Assembly: GCA_027604185.1 (NCBI GenBank)
Contig: JADGKB010000031.1
Span: forward strand, 62,001-126,000
Direction of reading: 5' to 3'
DNA: 64,000 bases
Origin: Boothiomyces macroporosus
Lineage: Eukaryota; Chytridiomycota; Chytridiomycetes; Rhizophydiales; Terramycetaceae
Under the pieces are notes generated by a model. The model saw only the letters and a list, made by a program, of their open reading frames with translations, was not told the origin of the DNA and ran no database searches. The position numbers were made by a program, and so were the translations under genes. Below, in pieces: positions 34,601-44,561 of this stretch; positions within the stretch are counted from its first letter, which is position 1; every line of letters begins with the position of its first letter.

Positions 34601-37600
34601 CAAGAATTATCCATTGCCAACCTTCAATCCAAGATTTCGTCCAAGGATGCAAAGCTATTAGAACTAGAATCCAACAATATGAACTTCATTTCTAATAACA
34701 ACTCCTTGAAACAGAAATTGTCAGAGAGCGAAAGTCGAATATTAGATATTCAATCAAAGTTGAATGAGGTTGAAAGTAGAAATCAAAAAATGGAAATTAA
34801 TCTGTCTGCCTCGTCCGCAAATAATAGTTCGCAAGAGCAGCGAATCCAGGAATTGAAGAGCCAAATTGAAGATTACACCGAACAGGTGAAGAAGCTTGAA
34901 CGAGAAAAGAAAGATTTAGAGTCTCAGATGGAGCAATTAAACTATACTCTAACATCGCTAAACAAAGAGCACAGAAGTTTGAAGGAATCCATGGAGGATT
35001 CTCAATCAAAATTATCCAAAGCAGAAACACAGGCAAAGTTGTTTGCAAAAGATGCCCAGAGAGACTTGGAAGCAATGGAAGAAAAGTACAAATTGCTCAT
35101 GGAGCGGGAACGCAGTGATAAAGCTTTGGAACTAGCGAGTGTAAAACACGAACTCGAATCCTTGCGAAAAAGTGCTACTGATGAAAAGTTGAAGCTCAAA
35201 CAAGACTTTGAAAGTAACATGGCAGAGCGTATAAAGTCTCATCAAAATGAAATAGAAATGTTATCCAAAAAGTTTGATTTCCAACTTGATGAGCTGACTC
35301 AACAACTCTCCAGGGCAAAAGTTGACTCTAAAGAGAAGACTGAAGAATTAAAGCAGCAACAGCAAATTGAAATTAATCAGCTAAAGGCAAAAGCAGAAGC
35401 TGCGAGTGATTCATCACGGAAAACAATCAGCGAACTTCAGGAAAATATTCACTTTTCTGAAAAACAAATTTCAAAACTCGAGGAATCTCTGAAATTCAAA
35501 GAGATAGAAGCCGTTAAAGTAGCTTTAGAGCTTGAAAAGGCCCAAGATGAAATCAAAAAACTTAAGCTGTCGACCATATCCTTTGAAGAGGGTAGCTACG
35601 CAAAAATTAAGTCATTGGAGAGGGATTTAGAGGAAAAGAATATCAACCTTGCAAAAAGGCAGGAGGAAATTGAAGAGATGAATGAAAAGTTGGAGAAAAC
35701 CCTTGCTCAACAGGAAGCTTTAACAGCAGATTTGGTTAAAGAGAGGGAACTGAGTGCTCAATACTCTAAAAAAGTAGAGGAAGCAGGGTTTAAAATATCT
35801 CAAACCGAAGCAAAGTACTTTTCTGAAATTTCTTTATTGAAGAGTGAAAAGCAAGATGTTGAAATCAAATTCCACGATCATCTACTTACAATAGAACGCA
35901 TGAAGACTATCGAAGAATCTCACAAAGAAATGATTCGCAAGTTAGTTAGCGATATTGAATTAAACAAAGAGTTGCTTTCAAAGAAGGAAGGTGAGATAGA
36001 TGCTATAAAGGAAGAAAAGCATAAACTACAAAGTTCGATAAAAGACCACGAACATACTGTAGACAAAAAAACCAAGGATATTGAAACCTTTGGTGTTCAG
36101 CTAAGAGACCTTCAAGAGACACTGAAAGTCCGCCAAGAGAAAATCTATACTCTGACATTGGAAAATGATCAAATATCTGCTCAAAATAAGCAACTCATTC
36201 AAGAAATTGAAAACCTGGAGGAAGAGTTATCAGATTCAAAGAAAAACCTAAAGAAGGCAGATGAGCATCACAAAGAGGAGCTGAAAAAGACTGCCAAAGA
36301 ATCAAAAAAGAAGTATCAGATCGAAATGGAGGAGCTTACTAGCAAACTGACTGCTGAAAAAATGTCAGTTTTAGAAAAGCAGGAGCTTGAGTTTAAATCA
36401 AAGATGCAGAGATTGGTGGATGAATTTGAAGCCTACAAGACCAGTGCATCTAACGACTTGACGGCTGCAAAAACTCGTAGTCAATTGGATGAAGAATCAA
36501 GAAAAGAATTACTCGAAAAAATAAACATCTTGGAGGAAGAAGTGGGTGAAAACAATTTGAGGGAGGATAATTTGGTTTCTGAACTAGAAGATAAAGTTAA
36601 GCAAATCTTACAATTGAAGAAGAGATATAAAGGTTCGGAAGAAGAGCACAACAATTTGCTAGACCAACTGCGAAGACTGGAACAGGTCAACAAGGATACA
36701 GCTGACCAACTTACAGAAATGTACGATAAAAATATCGAACTCCAAATGCAAAAACAGCAAGTAAGCCTCGAATTGGAATACTCACAAAAGCAGATAGCTC
36801 AACTTCAGGATTACTCTACCAAATACGCGGAAGCTCAGAAAACGTTACAGGATTTGAATAACGCTTTGGCAGACAAAAAGAAGGAGCTTCAAGACATTGA
36901 AACTCAAAATGAAGCGCTAAAGAAAATGGTTGTGAAACAGACCAAAAGCATTGCTAGTATCCAAATTACCTTGTCAGAAATTGGATCTTTGCTGGAAATT
37001 CAAATGCCCTGGAGCAGTGAAGATATTATTGCACTCCCTGAAAAAATGAAGAATGCATTCAAAGCGGGCAAGCTCAGACAAATAGAATCGATCGATACCA
37101 GCTTACTTCTAAATGTTGTTACAACTGTCAAGGATTTGGTGAATGAATGGAAGGAATTGAAGAAAAGTACGGTAAACCAAACACACACAATTCAAGATTA
37201 CCAGTTGATGCAAAATCATGCTGAGAGTCAGCTTAAAGAAGCCTCCATTGCTATGGAAGTTATAGAAGCTCGATTAAGAAATCAGGAACTTCAATACGGC
37301 AAAGAGAAACTAGAACTGAAGCGAAAACAGGAAGTTCTGGAAAGGAGCTTGGATGAAGCACTTTACAAACTGGATGTTTCTACCAAAAAATCAAAAATCT
37401 TGGAGGAAAATATTGAGGCTCTCAAAAAAGAAAAACAAGAACTTGAAAAGGATTTCATTCAGTTGTATGAGAGATTGCAAACTAGTAAGAATGAGTTTTC
37501 TCAACAAACGCAGCTAATATATCAGGATTCTTCTGCCTTGATCCAACAAAATGAATCTTTGAAATTCCAGCTTTCCAGGCATAAAGAGCAATTAAAAAGC

Positions 37601-38431
37601 TTGTCTGATCAACTATCTGAAACCAGTAAAGAAAAAGCATTTGCCAACGAGATGTATCAAAAGACGGAAATGCTGTTGAAAGAGGCAAATGAAAATATAC
37701 TTAGATTGACTGACCGCATATCATCCCTACAAAAAGAAGTTCAGTTTTCAAGCAAAGAAAGAGACCTGTCAAATTCGAAAATTAAAAATTTGCAGAAAGA
37801 CATTGATGACCTAGTAATAGCAAACAATGAACTTCAAGTTTCAAAAGCCCAGTCTATACGCGCCTTGGAAATGGAATTGGAAAAGGAATTGAAACAAATC
37901 CAGACCCTATCAACCACAATTTTGGAATCAAATTATCTTTTGGAAGATTACAAAAAATATAAAGCAAAGTATGAAAACCTATCCAATCAGTACAAGAAGC
38001 TTGAGAATGAAAAAGATGGGCTTGAACATCAGTTGCAAAAGCAAACTGTGGATTTGAATAACCTTCAGTCCGAAAAAGAAATCCAAAAAGAAAAGAATGC
38101 AGAGTTGCAGCATATATATGATTCCATTAAAAAAGAAAAAGAAGGGTTGGTGCATGAACTACAGAGTGTCAAATATAAAAAGTCTCCATTGGACCAGATC
38201 AGAAATCTTTCCAGAAACTCTTCCTATAGTAGTTCAGTGGATGACAGGAAGCTGTTGGACCCCAGAACGACACTGGATTTGAAACTGTCAAGGAATAGCT
38301 CAGTGGTTGATAAAGATGATCGTAAACCACTAGAGCCAAGAATACCTTTCGATTTAACTCATTCACGCACGTCATCCTATGCTGAAAGCAAGCTGCTTGA
38401 TCCTCGAATTGTAATTGATGACAATATTTAA
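28698..38431 (+). CDS. Giant SH3-SH3-DH-PH (RhoGEF) protein with long coiled coil
   Basis: Introns 31104..31125 (22), 31501..31520 (20), 31891..31910 (20) and 34307..34327 (21) are removed to give about 3,216 residues. Order: Ser-rich N-terminus; GSKxNL repeats (about residues 165-310); SH3 (about 414-470, 'DYHAQDLDELGLKFGD'); SH3 (about 511-570, 'ALYDYEQTKQDELTF'); Dbl-homology domain (about 770-950, 'LIQTERDYVRDL' and 'GFLLKPIQRICKYPLLIR'); PH domain to about 1,100; then about 2,000 residues of coiled coil; and a Ser/Arg-rich tail with three related repeats. It should activate a Rho-family GTPase at a long filamentous scaffold. I know no family with this combination. Confidence 0.88.
29385..29519 (+). 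repeat. Coding minisatellite, 27-bp unit, five near-identical copies
   Basis: Copies start at 29385, 29412, 29439, 29466 and 29493. They encode the nonapeptide SKPNLATSG repeated in frame. More diverged copies flank them from about 29190 to 29610. The near identity at DNA level points to recent expansion inside the RhoGEF gene. Confidence 0.93.
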
Positions 38432-38634
38432 GTTGTAATATATTCCTTTAAAAATTTCAAGGTGCCCAAACAAAATCCTCGGGACTGGTATTGTGATCGT
38501 CCCAAATTCTTTATTATTGCCGTTTACCCAAACTAATAAGAATCTGGTTTCGAATAAAAAACACAATTTATGTGCATTGAAAGCAGGAAAATTGGCTGGC
38601 GGATAAATTCCGAATTAATACAAAAACAACTTTA

Positions 38635-38955
38635 TTATGCAGTTGGAGCACTCTTTTCTCTCTCACTTTTCAATTTTTCTAGTTTCGATCCCAAATCACT
38701 TATAGAAAATGATGTTGATGGTGTGTTTGGTGGCGTAGTTGGTGTATCAATAGAAGGGCGTCTAGATACGCTATACTGCACTCCTTTCTTTATTGGGATT
38801 GGGATTTGTTGAATGGATGGCTGTGGTAGAGGAGGTTTTTGTTCTGTATTCATTTGGTGGCGGTTGGGAAAAGTTGAAAGAATGCTCACAGACAATTTTG
38901 TTGCTGCTATATTAAAATTGGGTAGCCCAGCATTAAAAGCTTGTATGTGATTCAT
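38635..38955 (-). CDS. Small hypothetical protein, Pro/Ser/Thr-rich
   Basis: 106 residues, starting 'MNHIQAFNAGLPNFN'. A proline-rich middle ('KPPLPQPSIQQIPIP', 'TPTTPPNTPST') precedes a short charged helix at the C-terminus ('LGSKLEKLKSEREK'). No domain is recognised. Composition is protein-like rather than random, and it sits between two solid plus-strand genes. It could be the visible exon of a larger gene, but I found no convincing join upstream. Confidence 0.4.
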   Translation of the reverse strand: MNHIQAFNAGLPNFNIAATKLSVSILSTFPNRHQMNTEQKPPLPQPSIQQIPIPIKKGVQYSVSRRPSIDTPTTPPNTPSTSFSISDLGSKLEKLKSEREKSAPTA

Positions 38956-39368
38956 ATGAATAGGCGGTAATTTATCCGATCCGGAGAAGGTTCAATTCAC
39001 CAATATTGCGTCTCTAAAGAATGTCTCTAGCTAATCTGCAAAGCTGTCGAGTATTCCCACTACATATTGACGGAAGTAAGACCGACCTTATATAGTTCAA
39101 CAATTCTTGAAGAGAGGATTATATGATATGTTCTCAAGAATCCACCCCGTGGAATTCAGCTTTCTGAGCCTCCAAGTTTGATGAGACAATTGTGAATACA
39201 GAAAATAACGTGAATTCCTACTTGATATGCAACCCAACTACAGCGAGTAAATACCAGAGAAGGGGTGAGCCTAACAACTGTTCGCGGCGTAGTAAGGACC
39301 ATATTCCTACAGTTCCTTGCAGATTGCGAAAATGACAAATCATTCGTCAGCTAAAATTTTTTCAAAAA
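38956..39368. other. Gene-free stretch
   Basis: About 410 bp between the small minus-strand ORF and the PPR gene. Nothing supported is seen: no ORF that persists, no tandem repeat, no tRNA. Promoter sequence for both neighbours is the default reading. Confidence 0.4.
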
Positions 39369-41015
39369 ATGAAGATACTCAGACACCTACGAGGACATTC
39401 AACAACACTCAATCAGATACCAATTCAGATGTTGAATCAGTTGCAGCTGCCATGTAAATTATCCTCGCAGATTAATTCTCCAAAAAAACAAAAATTAAAT
39501 TCCTGGAGTTGGAGGAAGGACCCCACCAAGATTGCGAATATGATTGAGCAAACGCTACTGTCAAACCAGCCCATTCTGTTCCATGATTTGCTAGACATCA
39601 ATTTGGACGATTTGACAAAAATATTGAAATTATATTTAAAATACCAAAACTTGTCGGATGCCATCAAATTATCAAAGCGATTTGAAATCAATGAACTGGC
39701 TTACAATTTGTTGTTCCACATATGGATAAGTACGGATTGTTTCCCTTCTGCTCAAATACTGTTGGAAAAATTTGAACAGCTGGACATCAAACCAAGTGAA
39801 ATATATTTACTCAATTTAATCAAATCATTAAAGCGACAGCATAGATATCAGGAAATACCCACAGTTTTATCGCGGATGGATGAATTCAAGAATTTTCCGT
39901 TTCTCAGCAAGGATATCAACAAACAAGATTATAAGCAGTGTTCAAAGAAATTTCAACTAATGCTATGCGATTATATGAAATCAGTTGAAGTTTGCGAATA
40001 CTTTTACTTTCCTTCTTTTGAAATGAAAGCATCATTAATAGCAGCTGCTATCTATAGTAGACAGTATCTCACAGAATTTTCCAACTGCCTGCGGAATAAT
40101 AGTATATCCCCAGTTATAGATCTCGAAAAGCGAATAATAACGTCAGAAATAGAGCGGAATAATCCCAATAGCAATATAATTCGATCAGCAAACGACACAA
40201 CCATTGATTATTTGGAAATATTTAAAGAATTGATCACTCAAAAAGCACCAATATCATGCTACTCACGATTAATCAGTGCCTTCTTGTCGGTGAATGATCA
40301 TGAATCAGCTACACTTATTTACGAGATTTGTTTAAGGCATTTTAAACCAAGTCCATATGTAATTCATCCCTTCATTGTTTACTATATCAAAAACAAGGAC
40401 CTGTCAGCTGGAATTAAATTGTATGATAGTTACTTGGAAAAAGGAGGATACCCTACAACCCAGCTAGTGTCAGCACTAATGAAATTATCAGTTAATTCTG
40501 ATGAAATAGTCAGGTTCTATAATCAATCTAGGAGGTTCAATTCCAATATCCATTATAATCTTTTATTCACACATTTGCTTCGCAAAGGGGATTATAGTCA
40601 ATTGAAAATTACCAGCGACTTGAATCATTACAATTACATAGAGTTGGCTAAACTCTTGCGGCAACAAAAGCGCACTAGAAGGATTGTGAAATTATTTCAG
40701 CAGATGACTGAAAATGGAATTGCCCACTCTCCAACATCCTTTTTGCTATTACTTGATTCCTTATCGGATAGAAAGGAAGTAAGCAAGATTGAATATCATA
40801 TCAAGCAAAATCAAGAGCTTTCAAAGCAGGTTTTCAATCAAATCGTATTGATCTACGCGAAAACTTTACAATTTGAAAAAGCTGCGTTCCTGCTCAGCAA
40901 ACATAGAAATCTAAAGACATTCCTACAAGTGCAGGCGAAATGCAAGGATTTTTCTAAATTGGTTGAAGAGTGTGATCCAAAATTAGAATCCTGGTACAAG
41001 CAGCTGTTTGGCTAA
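39369..41015 (+). CDS. PPR-like mitochondrial RNA-binding protein
   Basis: 548 residues, intronless. After a basic, Ser/Leu-rich N-terminus that looks like a mitochondrial presequence ('MKILRHLRGHSTTLN') come many helical hairpins with pentatricopeptide character, for example 'LAYNLLFHIWISTDCFPSAQ', 'LLEKFEQLDIKPSEIYLLN' and 'LFQQMTENGIAHSPTSF'. Such proteins stabilise, process or help translate organelle transcripts. The exact orthologue cannot be named because these proteins diverge fast. The start is the first ATG in frame (39369). Confidence 0.68.
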   Translation: MKILRHLRGHSTTLNQIPIQMLNQLQLPCKLSSQINSPKKQKLNSWSWRKDPTKIANMIEQTLLSNQPILFHDLLDINLDDLTKILKLYLKYQNLSDAIKLSKRFEINELAYNLLFHIWISTDCFPSAQILLEKFEQLDIKPSEIYLLNLIKSLKRQHRYQEIPTVLSRMDEFKNFPFLSKDINKQDYKQCSKKFQLMLCDYMKSVEVCEYFYFPSFEMKASLIAAAIYSRQYLTEFSNCLRNNSISPVIDLEKRIITSEIERNNPNSNIIRSANDTTIDYLEIFKELITQKAPISCYSRLISAFLSVNDHESATLIYEICLRHFKPSPYVIHPFIVYYIKNKDLSAGIKLYDSYLEKGGYPTTQLVSALMKLSVNSDEIVRFYNQSRRFNSNIHYNLLFTHLLRKGDYSQLKITSDLNHYNYIELAKLLRQQKRTRRIVKLFQQMTENGIAHSPTSFLLLLDSLSDRKEVSKIEYHIKQNQELSKQVFNQIVLIYAKTLQFEKAAFLLSKHRNLKTFLQVQAKCKDFSKLVEECDPKLESWYKQLFG

Positions 41016-41095
41016 TCGTTGGAAATGAAGGTGTGGATGTAATATATTAACTATTGTGGTATTCAAATCTTTTACGAGTTAAATCTTTTTCAAAA

Positions 41096-43048
41096 ATGAA
41101 TCCAGAGAATCCAGACCCAACAAAGGAAATTGTAGATCACAACCAGGATGTGGAAGAAGCAGAACCGATCCGACAGCGAGTTAAAGTCGGTGTTCATAAG
41201 CCAATGAATGATATTGAACCTTCTAAAGATGCGCTGTCAGCAAAGGAGGCTGAAATTGTAGCTGGGCCAACAGATGCCAATACACAAGAGCTTTTGCCTC
41301 CCACGGGAGATGAATCTGTTTCGCCGGATTTACCAAAGGAGGAAACGGAAGATGAAAAGAAAGAAAGGATGAAACAAGAATGGATCTCTGTTTACACCAA
41401 CACATATTCGCGATTCGCTAAAAATAGCGCAGTAACAGTTATTAATCCAGATTGAATTTTCAAACGCCTTTCATTACCTTATTACACACCCAGATCATAA
41501 AATACTAGACACACTAATGGAGTTTGAAGACAAAATCCAAAGCGAACAGCATGCTAGCTACGAGCAATACCGAGAGTCTATCGATGACATTCAGCAACCG
41601 ATTACTGAAGGGAACATTGTTGAAATCGCACAGGAACGTAAGAGACAGCAACAGGAGTATCATCTGTATCAAGAAGGATATATCAATCAATTAAACGTGA
41701 ATTTAAACCGCCAAAGAAAGCTTTACAAAAATTTGGTACTAAAGACCTATTGTAATTTAATGCACCTTGAATATATTGAAGAAATTGTGGAAGATCCACC
41801 ACCGAAACCTATACAAGCAGAATCGCCCAAACCTGAAGCTACTCCAAAAAAAGAAATTTCAAAACCAGTGATGGAGCTAATGGATATGGGGTTTGAAGAA
41901 CAGGATGCATCTAGTGCTCTCGAAATGGCCAAAAATTCAATGGTAGATATTCTTAATTATAGGAACGGGCAGTAATGCTACTTTTAGAATCTCCAGATAA
42001 AGTCAAAGAATACACAAAATCGAAAATATTGACCAAACCTCGGTTCCCAAAAACCATGCAACAGAGTTCAAATCTGAGGAAATCTAGTTCCAATTCTAAT
42101 ATTGTCGAAGATAAAACAAAGCCTAAATCTCACAGTTTATCAGAAAAGCGCTCCTTTTCCTTATCGAAATTGGTTGGGAATGAATCACCTAAACCCGCTC
42201 GCGCTTCCCCGTTTAGCAATTTCCTAGAGAAGATGAGTGATGCGTTTAAAATTGATGATGAAGGCCGAGCGAGCGATGTGCAAAAAGATTTTACGCACTT
42301 GTCGGAAACTTTTACCATATACAGCGGGACCCAGCAGATTAGGAATATGTACAATATACAACTCAAAGTCGTAGAGCGCGGCTCTTTTTTCAAGTTGAAT
42401 GATGATTCTATGCAAAACACTGCTTTAAAAATATCAACATACTCTACACTCTACTCTTCTTCAGTTTCTGCTATTATCTTGTTGGTTAACAAAAATGAAT
42501 TGTCCAATTATGGCAAGGGAAAAGCAAACAAAGCTCTGTTTGATTATTGCATGCTGCACCCAGAGTTACACTTTGAAAGTATTTTCAGTCAACTGCCAAA
42601 CACAAAAATCCAAGAAGGTATGCCAAGGCTAAAGTAGGCGAATATTTTATCACCAAGCATTCCAATATACCTAACATTCACATAGTCTTTCATTTAGTAT
42701 ATTCGACATTTGGTAATTCCAACTAACCTAGACGATCCAAATGGCCGCACACCATTGATACAAGGATATAGATCAATCCTAGAGCTTTGCCATTATACAA
42801 ATATTACAACTATAACCATACCCGTGATACCTATGCCAGTTCCAGAAAAAATTAGACTTGACACGACTATAAAACGAAGTGAAGTGCTATTCAAACAATC
42901 AAAAGGGTTGTTTAACGAATTATCGAGAAGCGAGAAAGTGAGTAGAAAGAGTAGGAGTATACTATTTACAATTCCACAAAGTAGTTTGGCTGGTGAAGCG
43001 TTTAATGGAATTAGGGAAAAGTTGGTTTCTACATTTCGAACAGGCTAA
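41096..43048 (+). CDS. C12orf4 homologue (FERRY complex subunit), UBA-containing
   Basis: Introns 41432..41450 (19), 41943..41962 (20), 42618..42637 (20) and 42713..42731 (19) are removed to give 624 residues. The N-terminal part has 'NAFHYLITHPDHKILDTL' and a helical stretch; a UBA domain follows ('PVMELMDMGFEEQDASSAL', then 'NSMERAVMLLL' across the second intron). The C-terminal domain ends 'VHIVFHLVYSTFDDPNGRTP'-like and 'GYRSILELCHYTNITTITIP', which matches my memory of the animal C12orf4 family. That protein is a subunit of the Rab5 effector FERRY complex, which links mRNA to early endosomes. The family call is moderately sure; the UBA domain is clear. Confidence 0.65.
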
Positions 43049-43170
43049 TAGATATCTGTGTCATGTCAAACAACCGTGTCTAACCATTACCTAAGTAATA
43101 ATAAATTGTTTTCTTAACTGGGGTTTATAGCGGATATTGCTGAAAAGCACAAATGAATGCAAGAGATAGT

Positions 43171-44557
43171 TTATTTGCGATCCGCTTTCAAGTAAATCCC
43201 ACTCTGAATCATTTTAGATCTCAAAAGCATAAACCGGGTCTTTTGCTGAAACTCTTTTCCAAGCTGTAAGCTTTGAGCATATACTTGAGAGCGCTCATTT
43301 GTAGTATTTGCCCGAATTACCTGTCGTTAGTCAAGGATTACTTTATTCTGAGAGTCTATGCGAGCATCGAGTTGGTTATCGGTAATCAAAGAAACTACTT
43401 GTTCTTCAAGAGTTTCAACTGTGGTGTCAAATACTTTTGCCATTTGATGCATATCGATGGACAGGAATGGCGAACAATATTGCAAAACCGCTTTGTTCTT
43501 GATATGCGTGTATAGAGTAGATACATGTTTTGACAGGAAATAATCTAGGGTAAGGTCATACTTGGTTAACTCTCTCTTACCTGCATATTGGCCATAATTT
43601 CAAAGCAATTGGTAAATTTGGAATGGTAAAATGCTTTGATCAACTCTCTTATCTGGGGTTCTAATTCTAAAAAGTTTTTGAAGTTTTGGTTTTCAAGAAT
43701 TTTAGATTTCAAATCGTTTCTGTCGAATGAAGCAAGTGCAGTCAGTCCAGCGTATAATGCAATATCTTTGGCGGCAATAAACTATGTAAAATAATACTTA
43801 CGCTCCACAGCTTTGGTGCAATATCAAAAGGTACTTCTAGGAATTTAAGCGCAGCTTGCTTGAACTGACTGTTTTTCAAGTGCATTAACCCTGACACAGC
43901 AGTAAACTTGTTCATGTACATTTGCTTCTCTGGACTTGCTACCACCTGATTCGCTTTCAATATAAAAGTGTTAATATTGGAGTAATTGTCCATTTCCAAG
44001 CTAATCTAGTATTAACGACGGATACTTCAATGATGTTATTGCACATTTCAAGAATGTGAATAGGGATAGTAAGGTAGTCTCTTGAGCTAGTGTAAAACTT
44101 TAGAGCATGACTCAAGAGGCCAATTGAAGCATAATGTTCCGCAAAATCATTGTAACCCATCTATATTAACAGCGCTTACTCGAATGCTTTCCCTTAACTG
44201 AATATTCTTGTAATTGTTTAATTCATTCTCCAGCTTTTCATTTCTGGTGGAAACCATTGCACTCGTTTGAGAAATCCAATCCACATCTACATCCACTTGC
44301 GGAAGCCTTTGCGCCTCTAATTCAGCGTTCAACTTGCTGATAGTCTCCTTGTATTTGTTGACATCGCATCCTTTCTGCAGTTCGGCTATTGCCAACTTGT
44401 AAGCTTCGATTCTTGAATTGGGACAGTTCCTGGCTACGAACAGCAACCGCTCGATCTTGGCTCTACCCGTGTAAGGGAAATTTTCAAAATCAAATTCGTT
44501 TGACTGTCTCTGCTTCTTTTGTTCGTTTCCAACAAATTCCTGATCTTGATTCCGCAT
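43171..44557 (-). CDS. CSN1: COP9 signalosome subunit 1
   Basis: Five introns are removed: 44161..44179, 44006..44025, 43782..43801, 43561..43580 and 43321..43341 (19-21 nt), giving 428 residues. CSN1 landmarks: 'YTGRAKIERLLFVA', 'NYKNIQLRESIRMGYNDFAE', 'YTSSRDYLTIP', 'ASFDRNDLKSKILENQNFKN', 'LEPQIRELIKAFYHSKF' and a PCI domain with 'DTTVETLEEQVVSLI'. CSN1 anchors the complex that removes NEDD8 from cullins. Most of the C-terminal half becomes visible only after the introns are cut. The ATG at 44557 is 4 bp from the start codon of the divergent peptidase gene. Confidence 0.93.
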
Positions 44558-44561
44558 CTGT

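Noticed and set aside
38985..39060. tRNA-like B box (GGTTCAATTC)
   Set aside because: No matching A box or cloverleaf stems around it.
41970..41985. A 16-nt intron at the end of the UBA exon
   Set aside because: Wrong length modulo three. The 20-nt interval 41943..41962 restores both frame and UBA consensus.
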